Positions 25,850 to 33,683 of a stretch of DNA of 64,000 nt are shown one piece after another. A model generated the notes under the pieces. It did no database searches. It saw only the letters and a program-made list of their open reading frames with translations, and was not told where the DNA came from. The position numbers were made by a program, and so were the translations under genes. Position 1 is the first letter of the stretch; each line of letters opens with the position of its first letter. Location: contig CAWFMM010000004.1 of assembly GCA_963817035.1 (NCBI GenBank), positions 1,240,001 through 1,304,000 on the forward strand, written 5' to 3'. The stretch comes from AC-49 sp963817035. Its GTDB lineage: Bacteria > Actinomycetota > Thermoleophilia > Solirubrobacterales > Solirubrobacteraceae.

Positions 25850-26121
25850 AACGCGCGGATCTCGTCGACCGAGACCTCGTCCCAGCCTCGCTCGACGAGC
25901 AGGGCATGGTGGGCGGAGTGTCGAAGAGCCAAGGTGCCGATGAAGATCCCTCGTTCCTGTCGCCGTAGCACGGCGTGCCACAGCGTTGTCGCGTCTCCCG
26001 AGCCCTGGATCCGCAGCCACGGCCGCGGCGGCACGCCGTCATCGCCGGCCACGCCGGCGGCGACGAGCTGGTGCACGGTGGCGACCTGACCGTTTGATGT
26101 GTCGATGAAGAACAACCCCAC
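25837..26121 (-). CDS. Small hypothetical protein (94 aa) overlapping xerD start
   Basis: The frame is coding-like from about FFIDTSNGQVATVHQLVAAG to VSVDEIRAFYEM, with PPRPWLRIQGSGDATTLWH and QERGIFIGTLALRHSAHHA between. No Met is near the likely start; GTG 26121 or TTG 26115 fit. Either overlaps the divergent recombinase gene, whose GTG is at 26099, so the true start of one or both may be internal. The 3' end overlaps the L,D-transpeptidase stop. Family not recognised. Confidence 0.5.
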   Translation of the reverse strand: MGLFFIDTSNGQVATVHQLVAAGVAGDDGVPPRPWLRIQGSGDATTLWHAVLRRQERGIFIGTLALRHSAHHALLVERGWDEVSVDEIRAFYEM

Positions 26122-27028
26122 GCCGACGGAGGATACGAGCGTCGCCTGGCGCGATGCCCTCGCCTTGCTCGACGACGACCTCCACCGCCGCGGTGCGGCG
26201 GAGAAGACGCGCCAGGCGTACGGCACCGACAGCGGCCAGTTCGCCGCTTGGTGCACGCCGCAGGCGATCGAACCGGCCGACGTCGACGTCCGCGTCCTGC
26301 GTCGCTACGCCGGCGTGCTGTCCGAGCGCCGCGCGGTTGCCGCGACCGTGGCGCGCAAGCTCGCGTCGCTGCGGGCGCTGTTTCGCTGCCTGCGCGAGCA
26401 CGGGCGCATTACCGAGAGCCCGGCCGACCTGCTGCCGCCCTACAAGCGCCCGCGTACGCTGCCGCGGGTGCTGCGCCCCGACGAGGTCAACACACTCCTC
26501 GATCGCATCCCGGCCACGTCGCCGCTCGATCTCCGCGACCGCGCCCTGTTCGAGCTCGCCTACGCCAGCGGGCTGCGCGCCCAGGAGCTCGTCGACCTCG
26601 ATGTCGGCTCGGTCGAATTCGACGCCGAGCAGGTGCGCGTCGAGGGCAAGGGCTCAAAGACCCGGCTCGTACCCACCGGTGAGGCCGCGCTGCAGGCCGT
26701 CGCGGCCTACGGCGAACGCGGCCGCGGCGTGCTGTTGCTCGATCCCAGCGAGTCCGCGCTGTTCCTCTCCAAGAGCGGCCGGCGCCTGTCGACGTCCGAC
26801 GTTCGCCGCCGGGTGCGAGTCTGGGCGCGACGAGCTCAGCTGCCCGGGGGAGTCCATCCGCACGCGCTGCGCCACTCGTTCGCAACGCACCTTTTGGAGG
26901 GGGGAGCCGACCTGCGCGCGATCCAGGAGCTGCTCGGGCACGCCACCATCTCCACGACGCAGATTTACACTCGGGTAGAGTCCGGGCGACTCAAGCACGC
27001 CTATTCCCGCGCCCACCCCCGCGCTTAG
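26099..27028 (+). CDS. xerD: Tyrosine recombinase XerD/XerC
   Basis: A 309-residue site-specific recombinase with an N-terminal SAM-like core-binding domain (TRQAYGTDSGQFAAWC) and the catalytic domain with all six residues. These are Arg in YASGLRAQELVDL, Lys in GKGSKTRLVP, His-x-x-Arg in HPHALRHSFATHLL, His in LLGHATISTTQIY and the Tyr nucleophile in QIYTRV. The length is right for chromosomal XerCD-type dimer resolution rather than a phage integrase. GTG 26099 (or ATG 26105). The sigma-factor gene follows directly. Confidence 0.93.
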   Translation: MSMKNNPTPTEDTSVAWRDALALLDDDLHRRGAAEKTRQAYGTDSGQFAAWCTPQAIEPADVDVRVLRRYAGVLSERRAVAATVARKLASLRALFRCLREHGRITESPADLLPPYKRPRTLPRVLRPDEVNTLLDRIPATSPLDLRDRALFELAYASGLRAQELVDLDVGSVEFDAEQVRVEGKGSKTRLVPTGEAALQAVAAYGERGRGVLLLDPSESALFLSKSGRRLSTSDVRRRVRVWARRAQLPGGVHPHALRHSFATHLLEGGADLRAIQELLGHATISTTQIYTRVESGRLKHAYSRAHPRA

Positions 27029-27047
27029 GTTGTCACGAGGGTCGAAT

Positions 27048-27830
27048 TTGGAGACCAACGTCAAAGCGATCGAGCTCAGGGACCTGTGGAAACGGTTCAA
27101 GTCGTCCGACGACCAGGCTGCCCGTGAGCGCCTCGTGGTCGCCTACTCGCCGCTGGTCAAATACGTCGCCGGCCGCATGGCGTCGGGGCTGCCCGCGCAC
27201 GTCGACGAGGCCGATCTCATCTCCTATGGCCTGGTCGGGTTGATCAGCGCGATCGGCCGCTTCGAGCCCGAGCGCGAGATCAAGTTCGAGACCTACGCGA
27301 TCACCCGCATCAAGGGCGCGATCATCGACGAGCTGCGCTCGCTGGACTGGGTCCCGCGTTCCGTACGCGCGCGGGCCCGCGACATCGAGCGCGCGAACTC
27401 GCGCCTCGAGCACAAGCTCCAGCGTGCGCCCAACGACGAGGAGATGGCGGCCGAGCTCGACATCACCGTCGAGGAGTTCCAGGAGGCGTTGTTGCAGATC
27501 TCCAACTCGACGGTCGCCGCGCTCGACGAGCTGTGGACGGTCGGGGACGCCAGCGGCGATCAGGTCTCGCTGCTCGACACACTTCAGGACCCGCGCGCCC
27601 TGGACCCGGCCGCGGTCATCGACGCGACCGAGCTCAAGGACCGCGTCGCTGACGCGATCGCCCGCCTACCCGAGCGCGAGAAGCTCGTCGTCGCGCTGTA
27701 CTACTACGAGAACCTGACCCTGCGCGAGATCGGCGAGGTCCTCGGCGTGACCGAGTCGCGAATCAGCCAGCTGCACACCAAGGCGGTGCTGCGGCTGCGG
27801 TCACGGCTGACCGCCGAAGTCACCGAATAG
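27048..27830 (+). CDS. whiG: RNA polymerase sigma factor, FliA/WhiG class
   Basis: A 260-residue group 3 sigma factor. Region 2 is LVVAYSPLVKYVAGRMASGL through DEADLISYGLVGLISAIGRF and FETYAITRIKGAIIDELRS, followed by LDWVPRSVRARARDIERA. Region 3 begins at LQRAPNDEEMAAELDIT. Region 4 is LPEREKLVVALYYYENLTLR with EIGEVLGVTESRISQLHTKA. TTG 27048 was chosen because CGAGGG lies about 7 bases upstream; TTG 27030 is the alternative. WhiG controls sporulation and FliA motility; which applies here is not determinable. Confidence 0.9.
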   Translation: METNVKAIELRDLWKRFKSSDDQAARERLVVAYSPLVKYVAGRMASGLPAHVDEADLISYGLVGLISAIGRFEPEREIKFETYAITRIKGAIIDELRSLDWVPRSVRARARDIERANSRLEHKLQRAPNDEEMAAELDITVEEFQEALLQISNSTVAALDELWTVGDASGDQVSLLDTLQDPRALDPAAVIDATELKDRVADAIARLPEREKLVVALYYYENLTLREIGEVLGVTESRISQLHTKAVLRLRSRLTAEVTE

Positions 27831-27896
27831 GCCAACCGCCGATTCGGAGGGTCCCGAACGTTTATGGTCTCTCTTTCCCGAGGAGAGGAGACACGC

Positions 27897-29966
27897 ATGC
27901 ACCGGGCGGACAGGCTTCGCAACGTCGCGCTCGTCGGCCACCGCGGAAGCGGCAAGACCTCGCTACACGAGGCCCTGCTCTACGAGGCCGGCGTGGTCAA
28001 CCGCATGGGATCCGTGATCGACGGCACGACGGTCTCGGACTCCGGCGACGACGAGAAGGCGCGCCAGATGTCGATCTCGGCCGCACTGGCGTCGTTTGAG
28101 TGGCAGGAGCGAAAGATCAACCTGCTCGACACGCCGGGGGAGCCAAGCTTTATCGCTGACGCTCTGGGGGCGCTGCGCGTCTGCGAGTCGGCGATCTTCA
28201 CGGTCAACGCGGTCATGGGCGTCGAGGTCTCGACCAGCCGGCTGTGGGCACGCGCCCAGGAGCTGGACATCGCCCGGCTCATCTACGTGAACATGCTCGA
28301 CCGCGAGCGCGCCGACTTCTTCCGCGCGCTCGACGCGCTCAAGGGCGCGTTCGGCCCGCACGTCGTCGCCACCGAGATCCCGATCGGGTCCGAGCATGAG
28401 CTGCGCGGCGTGATCGATCTCGTCGACATGAAGGCCTACGAATATCCGGCCGCGACGCGCGGGGCGTGTCGCGAGATCCCGATCCCCGATGACCTCCAGG
28501 CGACCGCGGAGGAGTACCGCGAGAAGCTGATGGACGAGGTCGCCGAGGTCTCCGACAGGCTGATGGAGCGCTACCTCGAGGGCGAGGCGATCTCCCACGC
28601 AGAGATCGTCGACGCGCTCAAGGAAGGCACCAATCACGGAGCGATCTTCCCGGTTGTCTGTGGCGCGGCGACCAAGAACCTGGGCACCAACCGGCTGCTC
28701 GACGCGATCGTCGAAGACCTGCCGTCGCCGGTCAAGCACGGTGGCCTTCAGCTTGACAACGTGACGCTCGAGCCCGACCCCGACAAGGAGCTGTTCGCCT
28801 ACGTCTTCAAAACCCGGGCCGACGCGTTCGCAGGGCGGATCAACCTGTTCCGTGTCTACCAGGGCACGCTGTCGCACGACAGCCACGTCCTCAACACCCG
28901 TGCCCACGCCAAGGAGCGTATCGGCCAGCTGCTGACCTTCGCGGGCAAGGACTCGGCACCCGTCGACATGTTCGGTCCCGGCGACATCGGTGCGGTCGCC
29001 AAGCTCAAGGAGACGGTCGCCGGTGACTGGCTGGCGGAGCGCGACGAGCCGATCGACATGCCTCAGATCAGGCTGCCGGCGCCGGTGATGGCGTTCGCGA
29101 TCGAGGCGGCGGTGAAGGGTGATGAGGACAAGGTCTTCGCCTCGCTGCGCCGTCTCCAGGAGGAGGACCCGACGATCGACCTGCATCGCGATCCCCAGAC
29201 CGGTGACCAGATCGTCGCCGGGCTGTCGCAGATGCACGTCGAGGTGCTCGTCGAGCGGCTGAAGTCGCGCTTCGGCGTGGCGGTCGAGCTGCATCCACCA
29301 CGCGTGCCCTACCGGGAGACGATTCGTGGCTCCGCCAAGGCTCACGGGCGCCACAAGAAGCAGAGCGGCGGACGCGGCCAGTTCGGCGACTGCCACATCG
29401 AGATCTCGCCCGTGGCGGCGGGCGATGGGCTGGACTTCGTCAACAACATCAAGGGCGGCGTCATCCCGACGAGCTTCATCCCGGCGGTGCGCAAGGGCGT
29501 CGAGGAGGCGATGGCCCATGGCCCGGTCGCCGGCTTCCCGCTAAAGGACGTGCGCGTGGCGCTGTTCGACGGTTCCTACCACACGGTCGACTCGTCGGAG
29601 ATGGCGTTCAAGCTCGCCGGCTCGCAGGCCATGAAGGAGGCGATGGCGGCGGCCGACCCGGCGATGCTCGAGCCGATCATGCTCGTCACGCTGACCGTGC
29701 CCGAGGACACGGTCGGCGACGTGATCGGCGATCTCAACGGGCGCCGTGGGCGCCCGCAGGGCATGGAGGGGTCAGGTTCGATGACCGAGATCAAGGCCGA
29801 GGTCCCGATGGCCGAGATGCTCACCTACGCGCCCGACCTGCGGTCGCTGACCGGGGGGCAGGGTGACTACACGATGGAGTTCGCCCGCTACGAGGAGGTG
29901 CCCTCACACCTGGCCACGAAGATCGCCGACGGCGCACGCGAGGGGTCCGAGGCGGTGAAGGCCTGA
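27897..29966 (+). CDS. Elongation factor G-like GTPase (EF-G2 type)
   Basis: A 689-residue translational GTPase with the five EF-G domains. G1 is VALVGHRGSGKTS (14-21). G3 is DTPGEPSF rather than DTPGHVDF. G4 reads VNMLDRERAD, so the usual Lys of NKxD is Met. Switch I is also atypical (GTTVSDSGDDEKARQMSIS). Later domains keep LSQMHVEVLVERLKSRFGV and RGRPQGMEGSGSMTEIKAEV. It resembles the second, non-canonical EF-G of actinobacteria, whose function is unsettled. GGAGAGGAG precedes ATG 27897. Confidence 0.9.
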   Translation: MHRADRLRNVALVGHRGSGKTSLHEALLYEAGVVNRMGSVIDGTTVSDSGDDEKARQMSISAALASFEWQERKINLLDTPGEPSFIADALGALRVCESAIFTVNAVMGVEVSTSRLWARAQELDIARLIYVNMLDRERADFFRALDALKGAFGPHVVATEIPIGSEHELRGVIDLVDMKAYEYPAATRGACREIPIPDDLQATAEEYREKLMDEVAEVSDRLMERYLEGEAISHAEIVDALKEGTNHGAIFPVVCGAATKNLGTNRLLDAIVEDLPSPVKHGGLQLDNVTLEPDPDKELFAYVFKTRADAFAGRINLFRVYQGTLSHDSHVLNTRAHAKERIGQLLTFAGKDSAPVDMFGPGDIGAVAKLKETVAGDWLAERDEPIDMPQIRLPAPVMAFAIEAAVKGDEDKVFASLRRLQEEDPTIDLHRDPQTGDQIVAGLSQMHVEVLVERLKSRFGVAVELHPPRVPYRETIRGSAKAHGRHKKQSGGRGQFGDCHIEISPVAAGDGLDFVNNIKGGVIPTSFIPAVRKGVEEAMAHGPVAGFPLKDVRVALFDGSYHTVDSSEMAFKLAGSQAMKEAMAAADPAMLEPIMLVTLTVPEDTVGDVIGDLNGRRGRPQGMEGSGSMTEIKAEVPMAEMLTYAPDLRSLTGGQGDYTMEFARYEEVPSHLATKIADGAREGSEAVKA

Positions 29967-29992
29967 GCGGCTCGTTGCTAGGCTCGGGCGCT

Positions 29993-30739
29993 GTGACGCC
30001 CACGGTCATCCGCACCGGCCAAGCCGCCGTGAACTGCGACGTTTGCGGTCGTACGCTGCTGCGCGGCGAGCATTCCGACGTGTTCCTGCACGGCGGTCAG
30101 CGGCGCACGGTCTGCGAGCTGTGCAGCGCCCGCGCCGCGCACGAGGGCTGGATCCGCGAGGGTCTGGACGACGTCACGGTGCGCCATCGTCGCGGCGGGC
30201 GCTCGCGCGGATTCCTCGATCGTCTGCTCCCGCGCCGCATGAACGAGGAGCAGGAGATCGATGCCGAGCCGACGCTCGACGAGGTGCCGATCGCGGCGGC
30301 CGAGGTCGTCCAACGGGAGGTTGCGGCGGTCGAGCCGGCGCCGCCGCGGGCCGCGGCGCCCGCGGTCGCACCTGCGGCGCGCAACGGCGCGCCGCCCGAT
30401 CGCGACGTGCGCGCGGTGCCGACCAACGCCGACATGAAGGCTGCCCGGGCGCTCGATCTGTTCAACCACTCCGAGCACCCGCGACGGATCGCCGGGATTG
30501 CGCGCTCGCTCGGCGTTCCGAGCGTCAACGTGCGCGCCTCGCCGACCGAGGCCAGCGTGATGACGATCGTCGTCGGCTGGGAACTGAGCTGGTACCGCTA
30601 CGAGATCGATCTTGGCAACGAGGCCGCCGGCGTGCGCGTCGTCGCTCAGGGTACGCAGCTGTCCGATCTCGAGCCGGGTGAGGCCACGCCCAACGCCGCC
30701 GCCGACGAGGCCGGCGGACTGATGCTGGCGTCGACATGA
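29993..30739 (+). CDS. Zinc-ribbon hypothetical protein (248 aa)
   Basis: GTG 29993 gives an N-terminal zinc ribbon (CDVCGRTLLRGEH ... CELCSAR). A basic patch follows (RHRRGGRSRGFLDRLLPRRM), then an acidic/Pro-Ala linker and a C-terminal folded domain of about 100 residues. That domain reads ADMKAARALDLFNHSEHPRR, GIARSLGVPSVNVRASPTEA, MTIVVGWELSWYRYEIDLGN. Ribbon plus a nucleic-acid-friendly patch suggests DNA or RNA binding, but I recognise no family. It follows the EF-G-like gene closely. Confidence 0.7.
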   Translation: MTPTVIRTGQAAVNCDVCGRTLLRGEHSDVFLHGGQRRTVCELCSARAAHEGWIREGLDDVTVRHRRGGRSRGFLDRLLPRRMNEEQEIDAEPTLDEVPIAAAEVVQREVAAVEPAPPRAAAPAVAPAARNGAPPDRDVRAVPTNADMKAARALDLFNHSEHPRRIAGIARSLGVPSVNVRASPTEASVMTIVVGWELSWYRYEIDLGNEAAGVRVVAQGTQLSDLEPGEATPNAAADEAGGLMLAST

Positions 30740-30755
30740 ATTACAGTCTGAGACC

Positions 30756-30980
30756 ATGATCTTCTGCGTCGTGCCCGATGAGATGGCAGGCGAGCTGTAC
30801 GACAAGCTCGTGACGTACTACGACGACGATCCCAACGTCGAGGTCATCATCGATCGCCGCGCGGCCGAGCGCCGTGGCGGATCGAGTGCTGAGGACGCGC
30901 ATCGCCGCGAGACACGCGACCGCCGGCGTTCGCGGATTCCCGGCGAGTTCCCGCCGTTGGGCGTCACCGGCGCGGCGTGA
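30756..30980 (+). CDS. Small Arg-rich hypothetical protein (74 aa)
   Basis: It opens MIFCVVPDEMAGELYDKLVT with YYDDDPNVEVIIDRRAAERR, an alpha/beta start followed by a disordered, strongly basic tail containing repeated Arg pairs (HRRETRDRRRSRIPGE). The DRR-ERR style is common in small proteins of this bacterial group. Its stop overlaps the RNase H start (GTGA at 30977-30980), so the two are coupled. Confidence 0.6.
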   Translation: MIFCVVPDEMAGELYDKLVTYYDDDPNVEVIIDRRAAERRGGSSAEDAHRRETRDRRRSRIPGEFPPLGVTGAA

Positions 30981-31378
30981 AGGTCGTCGTCCACGTCGAC
31001 GGCGGCTCGCGGGGCAATCCGGGGCCGGCGGCGGCCGCCGCGGTCGTGACGTCGGTCGACGGCGAGGTGCTCGACGAGGCCAAGGAGCTGCTCGGCATCC
31101 AGACCAACAACGTCGCCGAGTATCGCGGCCTGCTGCTCGGCCTGCAGCGTGCGCAGGCGCTGGGCGCCGACGAGGTCGAGGTCGTCAACGACTCTGAGCT
31201 CGTCGCCAAGCAGGTCAGCGGGCGCTACAAGGTCAAGCACCCGGCGATGAAGCCGCTGCACGCCGAGGCTGTCGCCGCGCTGTCGCACTTCCAGCGCTGG
31301 GTCGTGCGTTCGGTGCCTCGCGCCCAGAATGCCGACGCCGACGCATTGGTCAACCAGGCGCTGGACTCCGCGCGCTGA
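30977..31378 (+). CDS. RNase HI-like ribonuclease
   Basis: A 133-residue single-domain RNase H. Catalytic acids sit in VHVDGGSRGNPGPAAAAAVV (Asp), TNNVAEYRGLLLGL (Glu), VEVVNDSELVAKQVSGRYKV (Asp) and NADADALVNQALD (Asp). It matches the archaeal/actinobacterial short RNase HI type, often fused to other domains elsewhere but free-standing here. It degrades RNA in RNA-DNA hybrids, complementing RNase HII in this window. GTG 30977 overlaps the preceding ORF. Confidence 0.92.
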   Translation: MKVVVHVDGGSRGNPGPAAAAAVVTSVDGEVLDEAKELLGIQTNNVAEYRGLLLGLQRAQALGADEVEVVNDSELVAKQVSGRYKVKHPAMKPLHAEAVAALSHFQRWVVRSVPRAQNADADALVNQALDSAR

Positions 31379-31384
31379 GTTCGT

Positions 31385-31594
31385 TCAGCGTCCCTTGCGC
31401 GTGCGTGCGCGCTTGAGGTCTGGCTTGGGCACCGGACTGTCCAGCAGATAGGCCCGCTTACCGACGCGCTCGGCGAAGCCGTCGTGCTCGAGGCGCTTGA
31501 GGACCAGGGGGCAGCGCTTGCAGCGCGGGCCGCTCTTGCAGCAGGTCCGCTTGACCTTGACCGGCTTCCTGTGAGTCGTTGCTGTGTGGCCCAT
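31385..31594 (-). CDS. Small basic Cys-rich protein (69 aa)
   Basis: It contains TCCKSGPRCKRCPLVLKRLE, four or five closely spaced Cys in a basic context, then HDGFAERVGKRAYLLD and a Lys/Arg tail. The Cys set looks like a small zinc knuckle, and the composition suggests nucleic-acid binding. Convergent with the RNase H gene, leaving 6 bases. The sense frame fits the codon bias; no named family assigned. Confidence 0.7.
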   Translation of the reverse strand: MGHTATTHRKPVKVKRTCCKSGPRCKRCPLVLKRLEHDGFAERVGKRAYLLDSPVPKPDLKRARTRKGR

Positions 31595-31676
31595 GTGCGC
31601 GTGAATCCCGATGGATTGGATCGGGATTATTTGGCCAGCCTAACACGTCCCTTGCCGACCATCTAGGATCCGGGCC

Positions 31677-32210
31677 ATGCCCGCCGACGCGTTCGTCTCC
31701 AAGCTCAATGAGCAGATCGCCTACGAGTTCGCCGCCTCCCAGCAGTACATCGCCGTCGCGATCCACTACGACGCCGAGACGCTGCCTCAGCTCGCGGCGT
31801 TCTTCTACACCCAGGCCGTGGAGGAGCGCAACCACGCGCTGATGATGGTCAAGTACCTGCTCGATACCGATGCCGAGGTGACGATCCCGGGGGTCGAGGC
31901 GCCGCGCACGAGCTTCGCCGACGTCGTCGAGCCGATCGCCCTGGCACTGGGGCAGGAGAAGCGCGTCACCGAGCAGATCAACGCGCTCGCCGCGACCGCT
32001 CGCGCCGAGTCCGACTTCACGTCGGAGCAGTTCATCCAGTGGTTCATCAAGGAGCAGATCGAGGAGGTCGCGACGATGAGCGACCTGCTGCGGGTCGCCG
32101 AGCGCTCCAGGAGCGACGTGATGGAGATCGAGGACTACGTCGCGCGCGAGCAGGCCGACGCCGAGGGCGAGGACCCGACCGCGCCCGGCGCCGCCGGCGG
32201 CGCTCTTTAG
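31677..32210 (+). CDS. Ferritin
   Basis: A 177-residue four-helix ferritin. Helix A is LNEQIAYEFAASQQYIAVAI, helix B FFYTQAVEERNHALMMVKYL, and helix D includes EQFIQWFIKEQIEEVATMSD. The E/H ligands of the ferroxidase centre are in YEFAASQQY, EERNHA and KEQIEEV. Stores iron as ferric oxyhydroxide. The disordered tail (about 160-177) is Ala/Gly/Pro-rich. Its stop overlaps the convergent amidotransferase stop by four bases. Confidence 0.93.
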   Translation: MPADAFVSKLNEQIAYEFAASQQYIAVAIHYDAETLPQLAAFFYTQAVEERNHALMMVKYLLDTDAEVTIPGVEAPRTSFADVVEPIALALGQEKRVTEQINALAATARAESDFTSEQFIQWFIKEQIEEVATMSDLLRVAERSRSDVMEIEDYVAREQADAEGEDPTAPGAAGGAL

Positions 32211-32881
32211 AGCAGGGCGGCGCTGCGGGCCCAGCCGTCGAACAGCGCGTGTGCGCTTGCCACGACGCCTGCGGCGTGGCGGCGGGTGTCGCGGACGAGG
32301 GTCGAGCTGGTGGTTCCGGCGGCGGCGAGCGAGCGTCCGCCGTCGGCGCGTCGCCAGTCGTCGACGATCGCGGGCGTGACCTCGGGGTGAAACTGGACTC
32401 CGAGTTGGTCGCTGCATCCCGACGCCCGGAACGCCTGGATCCCGCGGGCGTTGCCGGCCACGACGCGGAGCGCCTCGCTGCGGCCGATACAGTCCTCGTG
32501 CCAGGCGAACCACGGCCCCGGCGTCAGCTCCGGGTCGTCGGTGTCGATCGTGATCCAGCCGATCTCCGGCGCGGCCATCCTGCTCGCCGAAGCGCCGAGT
32601 GCGGTGGCCATGAGCTGCGCGCCGAAGCAGATGCCCAGCGCCGGCGTGTCGGCGGCGAGCACCGCGGCCGTCCACCGGCGCAGGTCGGGCAACCACACAA
32701 CGGACGGGTCGGTGATCGAGCGGTCGCTGCCCAGGACGATCGCCGCAGCGACCCGATCGGGAAGCGGCTGACCGCGGTCGGGCCGGCACACCTCGAGCGC
32801 GAGACCGTGTCCCGCCGCCCAGCGGTCGAGCAGCCCGCCGGGGGCGTCGTCCTGAAGCTGGATGACCGTGATCGCGCTCAA
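32207..32881 (-). CDS. Class I glutamine amidotransferase (GMP synthase-like)
   Basis: A 224-residue GATase1 domain protein. The nucleophile Cys85 is in TPALGICFGAQLMATALG and the His/Glu in QLGVQFHPEVTPAIVDDWR. The opening TVIQLQDDAPGGLLDRW is typical of free-standing GMP-synthase-like amidotransferases. It releases ammonia from glutamine for an unknown acceptor, or hydrolyses a gamma-glutamyl compound. TTG 32881 is the only reasonable start; the frame continues open upstream without coding character. Confidence 0.88.
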   Translation of the reverse strand: MSAITVIQLQDDAPGGLLDRWAAGHGLALEVCRPDRGQPLPDRVAAAIVLGSDRSITDPSVVWLPDLRRWTAAVLAADTPALGICFGAQLMATALGASASRMAAPEIGWITIDTDDPELTPGPWFAWHEDCIGRSEALRVVAGNARGIQAFRASGCSDQLGVQFHPEVTPAIVDDWRRADGGRSLAAAGTTSSTLVRDTRRHAAGVVASAHALFDGWARSAALL

Positions 32882-32903
32882 CCGGCGCCGACCGTAGCGA
32901 ACC

Positions 32904-33308
32904 TCAGCGAACGACGAGCACCGGCGTACCGACCTGGACATGGCGCGCGATGCAGTCGATCGCGTCGTTGTCCATCCGCACACAGCCGTGCGAGCTCGGT
33001 CGGGGTCGGCGTGCCGGTTTGCCGACCACGACGCTGAAGCTCCGCACGAGCGCGTCGTCGCGGACCACGGCGATCGTCTGCGCCGATCGGGTGATGATGA
33101 TCCGCCACGGCGTCGGCGCGACCGAGGCATCGTCGGCCGGGATCCAGCCCTGCGCGTCGTTCGGCCGCACCGGCCGGCGCACGAGCAGCCAGATACGCCC
33201 GTCAGCCGCGCGCTGCGGTGAGAACCCGTTTGCGTCAGCGCGCCATGGCCGGGCCGTCCACGCGAAGTGTGCGCGTGACGCCCAGGTTGCCGCCGCCGCA
33301 GCGCCCAC
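32904..33308 (-). pseudogene. L,D-transpeptidase (YkuD) with internal deletion
   Basis: The N-terminal part has an SH3-like segment (GRIWLLVRRPVRPNDAQGW), then the start of a YkuD domain (WRIIITRSAQTIAVVRDDAL, RSFSVVVGKP). From there it jumps to SSHGCVRMDNDAIDCIARHV with only ARRPRP between. A working YkuD domain has about 50 or more residues there, including TPTGxFxI and the first His. Read one base over, the junction gives GTPTPT, the expected start of the lost block. It lacks a signal peptide and its 5' end overlaps a secreted-protein gene. Confidence 0.6.
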
Positions 33309-33618
33309 TGATCGCGTACGTCCCGCGGCGGCTCGCGGGGATCCGCGTGCTGACCGAGTAGGTGGCGCCCGTGTGCACGCGGGCGAAGACGGCCGGCAGG
33401 CCCGCGAAATCGTGCGTGTGGACGAACGCCTTGGAGATCAGCGTGACCCGATCGCCCACCGCGCAGCCCGGGACGACGCCGTGGATGCGGACCGATTGGC
33501 CCGCCGTCGCCGGGTTGGGTGTGGCGATGATCGTCGGCCCTGAGGCACCGGCCGACACCGCGACGGCGGCGCCGAGACCGCCGATGAGGGCGACGGTGGC
33601 GATGCGAAGCCTGGCCAT
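33235..33618 (-). CDS. Small secreted Ig-like protein
   Basis: ATG 33618 gives a signal peptide (MARLRIATVALIGGLGAAVA, cut near SAGAS). One beta domain of about 100 residues follows: PTIIATPNPATAGQSVRIHG, VPGCAVGDRVTLISKAF, RVHTGATYSVSTRIPAS and GTYAISGRCGGGNLGVTRTL. The C-Cys pair could form a disulfide. It looks like an Ig-like/Big domain secreted to the cell surface. Its 3' end runs into the broken transpeptidase frame, suggesting that deletion may have fused or trimmed the intergenic DNA. Confidence 0.7.
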   Translation of the reverse strand: MARLRIATVALIGGLGAAVAVSAGASGPTIIATPNPATAGQSVRIHGVVPGCAVGDRVTLISKAFVHTHDFAGLPAVFARVHTGATYSVSTRIPASRRGTYAISGRCGGGNLGVTRTLRVDGPAMAR

Positions 33619-33683
33619 GACGCAAACCATTGTGCCGATCGCGCTGGACATGCGCTCAGTGATCGCCGGTCGGTGCCGATCTC

